NCBI GenBank assembly: GCA_028288775.1
Contig: JAQGHP010000672.1
Span: forward strand, 1-11,170
Direction of reading: 5' to 3'
Length of the DNA stretch: 11,170 bases
DNA from: Phycisphaerales bacterium
GTDB lineage: Bacteria > Planctomycetota > Phycisphaerae > Tepidisphaerales > Tepidisphaeraceae
A model generated the notes under the pieces. The model saw only the letters and a program-made list of their open reading frames with translations. It was not told where the DNA came from and made no database searches. Below are positions 6,580 through 11,170 of this stretch, piece by piece (within the stretch, counting starts at the first letter, position 1; each line of letters begins with the position of its first letter). A program made the translations under genes and the position numbers.

Positions 6580-6600
6580 CCCCGTAAGCTACCGCGTGGC
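6381..6600. repeat. Duplicated segment matching 1905-2125
   Basis: This is the second copy of the nth 5' segment, in direct orientation relative to the first and about 4.5 kb away. Similarity is high but broken by substitutions and small indels, so the duplication is not recent. Past 6600, a weak match (the run around CAAAATACGGTGC against CAAAATGCCGTGC at 2144-2156) suggests the homologous unit once went further. Extra hairpin sequence then intervenes before the shared palindromic element. Confidence 0.8.
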
Positions 6601-6674
6601 GGTGAATCGAGGCCGTTCCAAAATACGGTGCAGCGGGCACGGAGTCCGGATGGGCGCGACGGATGCACGCACAT

Positions 6675-6713
6675 GTACCGTGGCATGGGTTTCCAACCCA
6701 TGGCTTGCGGTAC
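6675..6713. repeat. Nested palindromic hairpin (CATGGGTT-TCC-AACCCATG)
   Basis: The inner stem, 6684-6691 with 6695-6702, is perfect with a three-base loop. An outer stem pairs GTACCG (6675-6680) with CGGTAC (6708-6713). It lies between the nth fragment and the second palindromic element and has no counterpart near the intact nth, so it was probably inserted. It looks like a second class of small dispersed repeat. Confidence 0.75.
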
Positions 6714-6766
6714 CCCGCGAGCGTCGGCCGTATTCGGGCAGCAGCGCACCTGAAGTGCTCCGTAGG

Positions 6767-6857
6767 ATTTCAGAGCCGGGGCGTGTCGCCCCGGTCGGGC
6801 CGCAGGTCCGAAGCGGAGCAACGCTCCGACCGGGCCGACACGGCCCGGCTCCGAAAT
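6767..6857. repeat. GC-rich palindromic element, copy 2
   Basis: This is the second copy of the element at 2178-2262, in the same orientation. The ends ATTTCAGAGCCGGG and CCCGGCTCCGAAAT are inverted repeats with one mismatch. The left half, including the CCGGGGCG-TGT-CGCCCCGG hairpin, is essentially identical to copy 1. The centre differs but keeps its own pairing, GGAGC with GCTCC, which suggests the stem structure is conserved. Confidence 0.82.
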
Positions 6858-6894
6858 GTGCGGCGTACCGCACGCCATGGGCGGGCCGCCCATG
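6858..6894. repeat. Two adjacent small palindromes upstream of the flavin oxidoreductase
   Basis: The first hairpin pairs GTGCGG (6858-6863) with CCGCAC (6868-6873) over a CGTA loop. The second pairs CATGGGCGG (6876-6884) with CCGCCCATG (6886-6894) around a single base. They abut the palindromic element and lie about 75 bases ahead of the start at 6968. They may be further dispersed repeats or may affect the mRNA leader. Confidence 0.65.
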
Positions 6895-6967
6895 CCACGT
6901 GGCCGGAACCGCGATTGGACATGTTTTTCGCGATGTGACGCCGGACGTATTTTCGGAGACCTTTCTC

Positions 6968-8452
6968 ATGGCCGAGCGCACGTACGTCCCCGTCGGAAGC
7001 ATGCGCGAGGTGCAGACGTTTCAGCGTCACTTGGCGGCCCTCGGGCTGGACATTCCGTGCGACGAGGTGCTGCAATCCGCGCCGCAGTCGCCGCTCGCGC
7101 AGCCGATGAAAGTCGGCGGCCGCGTGGTCGGCAATCGGTGGGCGATTCACCCGATGGAGGGATGGGACGGCACGCCGGATGGGCGGCCAACCGAGAATAC
7201 CTTCCGCCGCTGGCGGAATTTCGGCGCGAGCGGGGCGAAGCTCATCTGGGGCGGCGAGGCGGTCGCCGTCCGGCACGATGGGCGGGCCAATCCACACCAA
7301 CTGCTCATCAATGAATCCACCAAGGCCGACCTCGGCCGCCTGCGTGATGTGGTGCTCGAAGAGCATCTGCGTGTGACGGGCAACACCGATGATCTGCTGA
7401 TCGGCCTGCAGCTCACGCATTCCGGCCGCTACAGCGTGCCGGCCGCCTGGGGAAAACGTGAGCCGCGGATTGCCTATCATCATCCCATTCTCGATCGGCG
7501 GCTGAACCTGCCGGGCGACTATCCCCTCCTGACCGACGGCGACATTCGCGCGCTGATCGAGGATTTTCACGTCGCCGCGAAAATTGCGCACTCCCTCGGC
7601 TACGACTTCATCGACATCAAGCATTGCCACGGCTACCTCGGCCACGAACTGCTCAGCGCCCACACCCGCCCGGGCAATTACGGCGGACCTTTCGAAAACC
7701 GCACGCGCTTCCTCCGCGAAATTGTGCAGGGCGTTCGCTCGCTCTGCCCCGGCCTGCTCATCGGCGTGCGCCTCTCAGCGTTCGACCTCGTCCCGTTCCG
7801 CCCCGACCCCGCCCGCTCCACGCCCGGCAAGCCCGGCCCGGGCATTCCCGAGACGTGCGACCTTCCTTACCGCTGGGGATTTGGCATAAACCAAAACAAC
7901 CCGCTTGAGCCCGATTTGTCCGAGCCGATCCGCTTTTTGTCTCTCTTGCGCGAATTGAATATTCCGCTGGTGAACCTGACCGCCGGGAGCCCTTATTACA
8001 ATCCACACGTGCAGCGGCCGGCGCTCTACCCGCCATCGGACGGCTACCAGCCGCCGGAGGACCCGCTCGTCGGGGTCGCCCGGCAAATGCGCGCTCACCG
8101 CACGCTTAAGCAGCAATTCCCCGATCTTGTGATCGTCGGCACCGCGTATACCTATTTGCAGGACTACTTGCCGCACGTCGCCCAAGCAGCGGTGCGCGAA
8201 GGCTGGATCGACAGCGTCGGGCTTGGCCGGATGGTTTTGTCGTACCCCCAATTACCTTGGGACGTGCTAAGGGGAAACGCGGTGCAGACCAAGAAAGTCT
8301 GTCGCACTTTCAGCGACTGCACCACCGCCCCCCGCAACGCGCTCCCCTCGGGATGCTACCCCCTCGATTTGCATTACAAGAATTCCCAGGAAGCCCCGCG
8401 GCTCAAAGCCCTGAAAAAGAAAGCCCCCGCGGTTGTGCCCCCTCCACCCTGA
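6968..8452 (+). CDS. Old Yellow Enzyme-family NADH:flavin oxidoreductase
   Basis: This 494-residue FMN-dependent TIM-barrel oxidoreductase belongs to the OYE/2,4-dienoyl-CoA reductase superfamily, which reduces activated C=C bonds with NAD(P)H. Signatures are LQLTHSGRYS at 147-156 (flavin contact) and HGYLGHELLSAHTR with NYGGPFENRTRF at 221-248. The usual active-site HxxH is shifted: the sequence is DIKHCHGYL, with Lys218 at the first His position and His219/His221 nearby. Three cysteines near the end, C445-x5-C-x11-C, do not complete the four-Cys iron-sulfur motif of dienoyl-CoA reductases, and the second FAD/NAD domain is absent. An insertion at about 272-316 is Pro-rich. The ATG at 6968 has GGAG nine bases upstream; the frame is open to 6500, but that part crosses the nth fragment and repeats and is not coding. 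Confidence 0.92.
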   Translation: MAERTYVPVGSMREVQTFQRHLAALGLDIPCDEVLQSAPQSPLAQPMKVGGRVVGNRWAIHPMEGWDGTPDGRPTENTFRRWRNFGASGAKLIWGGEAVAVRHDGRANPHQLLINESTKADLGRLRDVVLEEHLRVTGNTDDLLIGLQLTHSGRYSVPAAWGKREPRIAYHHPILDRRLNLPGDYPLLTDGDIRALIEDFHVAAKIAHSLGYDFIDIKHCHGYLGHELLSAHTRPGNYGGPFENRTRFLREIVQGVRSLCPGLLIGVRLSAFDLVPFRPDPARSTPGKPGPGIPETCDLPYRWGFGINQNNPLEPDLSEPIRFLSLLRELNIPLVNLTAGSPYYNPHVQRPALYPPSDGYQPPEDPLVGVARQMRAHRTLKQQFPDLVIVGTAYTYLQDYLPHVAQAAVREGWIDSVGLGRMVLSYPQLPWDVLRGNAVQTKKVCRTFSDCTTAPRNALPSGCYPLDLHYKNSQEAPRLKALKKKAPAVVPPPP

Positions 8453-8486
8453 GCCCTGAACCCTCTCGCCCCCCTACGATTGCGGC

Positions 8487-8515
8487 TTGGCAAAATCGCA
8501 GCGCCTCACTACAGT
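8487..8515 (+). promoter_or_regulatory. Candidate sigma-70-type promoter for the methyltransferase
   Basis: TTGGCA (8487-8492) and TACAGT (8510-8515) are separated by exactly 17 bases and lie about 50 bases before the methyltransferase start at 8565. Both boxes are two mismatches or fewer from consensus. Its position just past the oxidoreductase stop suggests the methyltransferase can be transcribed independently. Sequence match only. Confidence 0.4.
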
Positions 8516-8564
8516 GTGCGGCTTCATGCAGTTGCGCAGGAGGGCGGGTCAGGGAAGTTGACGT

Positions 8565-9224
8565 ATGCAGGAATCGAGTACCAAGAAGATTTACGACGTA
8601 CACTCCGTGTTCTATGACGCGACGTTCGGCCGTCTCGTCAGAAGGCGCATCGCCCAGGCCATCTCCCACATGAACATCAAGCCCAGGGACCGCGTCCTCG
8701 ACCTGGGCATCGGCACCGGCGTGTCGCTGAACTATTACCCACAGGACCGCGGCCACATCGTCGGCGTCGATCTCTCCGCCGGGATGCTCCGCGAAGCCCG
8801 CAAGAAAATCCGCGAACAGGGCCGCACCAACGCCAGCGTCTTCCAAGGCGATGCCATGCGCCTGCCCTTCACGCGCGACACTTTCGACCACGTCTTCATC
8901 AGCCACGTGATCAGCGTGGTGAGCGACCCGTACCGCCTCGTGCAGGAAGCCCAGCGCGTCGCCAAGCCGGGCGCGCGGATCGTGATCGTCAATCACTTCC
9001 AATCCACCAATCGTTTCCTGGCGCTGCTGGAGAAATGGCTCTGCCCGCTATGCACCAAGCTCGGCTGGCGAAGTGATTTGGCCCTGCAGGATTTGATCCG
9101 CCGCACGGGGGTGGAGGTCGATTACCGCTTCAAACTGGAAAGCATCGATTTGTGGGAAACGGTCGTAATGACCAACACCAAGTCCGCCTTGAATCTCGGG
9201 GGAATGGGAATGCTCGCCGTGTAA
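8565..9224 (+). CDS. Class I SAM methyltransferase, PmtA/UbiE-like (probable phospholipid N-methyltransferase)
   Basis: This 219-residue protein has the seven-strand SAM-dependent fold. Motif I is VLDLGIGTGVS at 44-54, the acidic end of strand 2 is Asp69 in VGVDLS, motif II-like QGDAMRLPF is at 94-102, and FDHVFISHV is at 107-115. The later part, VNHFQST with a following CTKLGWRSDL, resembles Rhodobacter-type phosphatidylethanolamine N-methyltransferase (PmtA), which methylates PE towards phosphatidylcholine at the membrane. A UbiE-like quinone methyltransferase is the main alternative. The ATG at 8565 has AGGGAAG upstream at a workable distance. It converges on the PEGA-protein gene. Confidence 0.82.
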   Translation: MQESSTKKIYDVHSVFYDATFGRLVRRRIAQAISHMNIKPRDRVLDLGIGTGVSLNYYPQDRGHIVGVDLSAGMLREARKKIREQGRTNASVFQGDAMRLPFTRDTFDHVFISHVISVVSDPYRLVQEAQRVAKPGARIVIVNHFQSTNRFLALLEKWLCPLCTKLGWRSDLALQDLIRRTGVEVDYRFKLESIDLWETVVMTNTKSALNLGGMGMLAV

Positions 9225-9270
9225 TTGAACCGCTTGCTTCGACACGCGATGCGACTTCCTTACCGAATCG

Positions 9271-9408
9271 AACGCCCAGACGCCGAGGCGCAGAGGTAGG
9301 AAAAGAATAGAAAACAGTCGGTTGCGTTTTCTGCTTCGGACACGAGCCGGTATTCAGCCCTTCAACTCTGCCTCGGCGTTTTTCTCTGCGCCTCGGCGTC
9401 TCTGCGTT
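9271..9408. repeat. Inverted repeat of GCCGAGGCGCAGAG type at a convergent junction
   Basis: Bases 9271-9295 pair with 9384-9408, with two mismatches in 25. A degenerate extra copy (CTCTGCCTCGGCGT) lies at 9366-9379, so the right side is a short tandem. The element fills most of the 236-base space between the plus-strand methyltransferase stop at 9224 and the minus-strand PEGA gene stop at 9461. Repeats built on CTCTGCGCCTCGGCGT-like words are, from memory, widely scattered in bacterial intergenic DNA. It may also stop transcription from both sides. Confidence 0.78.
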
Positions 9409-9460
9409 CAATTTTGTTCCGAACTTGCCAATCCCCACAAATCGCGCGCATCGTTGGCGG

Positions 9461-9931
9461 TCATTCCTTCCCCGGCCGCGTCGTCGGCTTCGCCCGATGG
9501 GGCTTGGTCGCCGGTTGCGTTTGCGGGCGTCGGCTGGTTTCCAATTCCTTCGCCAATTCCTGGCCGCGTTTGACCATCAACTCGGGCTCTTCCTCATTTT
9601 CGGTGGGGGGGTGGAGCGTGAAGTCCAGGTCGTGGTTGTCGGTCAGGGGAAAGGCCTCGGTGATGAGATCGATTGGCACGATCTGCCACCACGGCGCGAA
9701 GACGTTCGCCGTGGTTTTTACCGAGTCGTACCCCTCGAGGCGCAGCTCGACGTCGTATGTGCCGTACCACTTGAATTTCCGCGTGAGGGGCGTGCGGCCG
9801 ACTTCCTGGTCGTTCAGATAGACCAGCGCGCCCGACGGGCTGCTGCGGACCGTTACCGTGCGCTGCACGCAGCCGCCGCCCGCGCTTGCGAGTGCCGACA
9901 ATACCAGCGCCGCGATCATCGTCTTGCCCAT
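9461..9931 (-). CDS. PEGA-domain envelope protein (possible lipoprotein)
   Basis: This 156-residue protein begins with a hydrophobic signal-like segment ending in ASAGGGC, with Cys21 as a possible lipidation site; a Gly replaces the usual Leu at -3, so lipidation is uncertain. A PEGA domain follows at about 22-70, with the hallmark SSPSGALVYLNDQEVGRTPL and YDVELRLEGY. Then come APWWQIVPIDLITEAFPL and an acidic, then Thr/Pro/Lys/Arg-rich tail that looks disordered. PEGA domains are small beta modules of exported proteins thought to bind the S-layer or envelope. The ATG at 9931 is chosen because GAGG lies five bases upstream; a GTG at 9937 would overlap that ribosome site. A promoter-like pair lies directly upstream. 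Confidence 0.85.
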   Translation of the reverse strand: MGKTMIAALVLSALASAGGGCVQRTVTVRSSPSGALVYLNDQEVGRTPLTRKFKWYGTYDVELRLEGYDSVKTTANVFAPWWQIVPIDLITEAFPLTDNHDLDFTLHPPTENEEEPELMVKRGQELAKELETSRRPQTQPATKPHRAKPTTRPGKE

Positions 9932-9953
9932 AGCCACCTCAAATGCCCGCGGC

Positions 9954-9981
9954 AGTATAGAATAGAACCCCCGCGCGCCAA
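9954..9981 (-). promoter_or_regulatory. Candidate promoter for the PEGA-protein gene
   Basis: On the minus strand, TTGGCG (9981-9976) and TATACT (9959-9954) are separated by 16 bases. The -10 ends about 22 bases before the ATG at 9931. This is a good sigma-70-type match in otherwise GC-rich DNA. Confidence 0.5.
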
Positions 9982-10000
9982 GCCGCGTACTCTACGCGGC
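9982..10000. promoter_or_regulatory. Palindrome in a divergent intergenic region (possible operator)
   Basis: GCCGCGTA (9982-9989) and TACGCGGC (9993-10000) form a perfect 8-bp inverted repeat with a three-base spacer. It abuts the -35 box of the PEGA-gene promoter and lies midway between two divergent genes, where a regulator could control both. It could equally be a simple hairpin. Confidence 0.4.
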
Positions 10001-10063
10001 CGCGGGACCTGCGGCGGATTTCGTTTTTGACCGATATTTCCCTTTGTGGGAGTGATGTTTCGC

Positions 10064-11170
10064 ATGCACAGCGTCATGGCCGCCATCGGCTTTCTCGTCA
10101 TCCTCCTCGCGTTCGTTGGGCTCGATCTCGTTTGGTGGCGCGCCGCCGACCGGAGATTGCACCCTCTCCGCGCCGCGGCCCTCTGGCGAGCGCTCCTGGC
10201 GGCATTCATGGGCCTCATGCTGCTCGAGGTCTTGCTCATTGCCGTCTGGCGCACCGGGATATCCGCGTCGCAAGGACCCATGCCCCTGCCCGTGCATGCG
10301 GTCATCTACCTGTGGCATTTTCTGGTGTTGCCAATCGTCACGGTGATGCTCTTCGCCGGGGCCGTGATCCGATGGGCCCGGGGAAAAATGTCCGCCCGCC
10401 GGCCCGTGCCGCATCGCGCAATGTCTCTGGCCGGCATCTCTGCTGGCGTTAATCCGCCGGCGCTTCCGAAACCGCCCGCCGTCCTGCGAGCCCTGCCCGG
10501 CCCCTCGCGCCGCCAGGTTCTCGCCGCGGCGGCGATGGTCGTCCCGCCTCTGGCGGCGTGCGCTGTGGGGGCCGCGACCGTCGTGCAGATGCGGCAATGG
10601 CGTCTTCAGAAATACACGCTGCCGATCCCCACGCTGCCCAAAGCCCTCGACGGCCTGACGATCGTGCAGGTCAGCGACACGCACATCGGCAAGTTCCTGC
10701 ACCCCAGCCGCCTCCCGGAAATCGCCGACTCCGTCAACCGCCTGAATGCAGACTTCGTCGTCTTCACCGGCGACCTGATCGACATGTCGATCATCGACCT
10801 GCCCTACGGAATCACGTTTCTGCAAAGCCTCAAGGCGCGCTGCGGCGTAACGATCTGCGAAGGAAACCACGACCTCTTCGAAGACCGCGGCGAGTTCGAA
10901 CGCCGCCTGCGCCCCGCCGGGTTGTCTTTGTTGCTGGGCGGCCAGCAGATCTTCTCCTGCGTCCCCGGCGCCAACCCCGGCGGCCGCGATTTCCCCGTCC
11001 AGTTCCTGGGCCTCCCCTGGAACCAAACCGACCCGGCGACCAACGCCTCCATGGATTGCCTGCGGCCCCTGATCCGCCCCGACGCCTTCCCGATCCTGCT
11101 CGCGCACCACCCCCACGCCTTCGACCCCGCCGCCGCCGCTGGAATTCCCTTAACGCTCTCCGGTCACACG
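10064..11170 (+). CDS. Membrane-anchored metallophosphoesterase, 3' end beyond window
   Basis: The frame runs to the right edge without a stop, giving at least 369 residues. About three membrane helices (roughly 4-22, 42-62, 79-101) come first. A linker with SRRQVLAAAAM follows at about 148-158; this resembles a twin-arginine signal or a fourth helix. The calcineurin-like phosphoesterase domain starts near 185. Dimetal motifs are seen in order: VSDTHIGK (Asp205, His207), FTGDLID (Gly236-Asp237), EGNHDLF (Asn268-His269), LAHHPHAF (His348/349) and SGHT at the edge. It resembles YkuE/YaeI-type enzymes that act on phosphodiester or pyrophosphate bonds of lipid-linked molecules outside the membrane; the substrate is unknown. 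GGGAG at 10048-10052 favours the ATG at 10064; an in-frame ATG at 10055 is too close to that site. Confidence 0.88.
   Translation, partial: MHSVMAAIGFLVILLAFVGLDLVWWRAADRRLHPLRAAALWRALLAAFMGLMLLEVLLIAVWRTGISASQGPMPLPVHAVIYLWHFLVLPIVTVMLFAGAVIRWARGKMSARRPVPHRAMSLAGISAGVNPPALPKPPAVLRALPGPSRRQVLAAAAMVVPPLAACAVGAATVVQMRQWRLQKYTLPIPTLPKALDGLTIVQVSDTHIGKFLHPSRLPEIADSVNRLNADFVVFTGDLIDMSIIDLPYGITFLQSLKARCGVTICEGNHDLFEDRGEFERRLRPAGLSLLLGGQQIFSCVPGANPGGRDFPVQFLGLPWNQTDPATNASMDCLRPLIRPDAFPILLAHHPHAFDPAAAAGIPLTLSGHT

Noticed and set aside
6141..6893. 250-residue minus-strand protein gene
   Set aside because: It is a chance fusion of repeat-derived peptides with one frame of the broken nth copy and non-coding sequence.
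6500..6967. N-terminal extension of the flavin oxidoreductase frame
   Set aside because: It runs through the nth fragment and three palindromes, and a good ribosome site precedes the internal ATG at 6968.
6770..7663. 297-residue open frame on the minus strand over the flavin oxidoreductase
   Set aside because: It shows no domain signature and its C-terminal part is the palindromic repeat. The plus strand has unmistakable OYE motifs.
9992..11116. 374-residue open frame on the minus strand at the right end
   Set aside because: The translation is Gln/Arg/Asp/His-rich with no motif, while the plus-strand frame shows the ordered metallophosphoesterase motifs.

Overview
The window reads as a stretch of a high-GC bacterial chromosome, most likely a member of the Planctomycetota (or a relative recovered from a metagenome). 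This rests on family resemblance: a PEGA-domain cell-envelope protein with a hydrophobic N-terminus, a xylose-isomerase-like sugar isomerase, a membrane-embedded metallophosphoesterase, and several small dispersed palindromic repeats of a kind I associate with planctomycete genomes. No taxonomic marker gene is present, so this is an inference. No phage genes, transposase, CRISPR array or rRNA were found.

Left part (1-2270). The window opens with a perfect 34-bp inverted repeat preceded by nine bases that equal the 3' end of a common Illumina adapter, which suggests a contig end. A plus-strand sugar phosphate isomerase/epimerase follows. It converges on a minus-strand endonuclease III gene (nth). 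The junction holds a long hairpin made of GTGAAAC-type heptads. A GC-rich palindromic element lies upstream of nth.

Central minus-strand redox block (2294-5994). In transcription order it encodes a heme-oxygenase-like diiron oxidase with an UndA-like ligand pattern, an uncharacterised 90-residue protein, a ferric-reductase/NOX-like membrane flavocytochrome, and a membrane-anchored amicyanin-type cupredoxin. A strong intrinsic terminator closes the block, and a single-domain cupin gene lies beyond it. The flavocytochrome and blue copper protein may move electrons to or from the oxidase. This is the most interesting part of the window.

Gene-free zone (5995-6967). It holds a tRNA-3'-end-like scrap, a truncated and frameshifted copy of the 5' part of nth, a second copy of the palindromic element, and two or three further small hairpins. 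It looks like a landing zone for duplications and repeats.

Right part (6968-11170). An Old Yellow Enzyme-family flavin oxidoreductase and a PmtA/UbiE-like SAM methyltransferase lie on the plus strand. The methyltransferase converges on a minus-strand PEGA-domain protein across another inverted repeat. A divergent promoter region separates that gene from a membrane-anchored metallophosphoesterase, which runs off the right edge.
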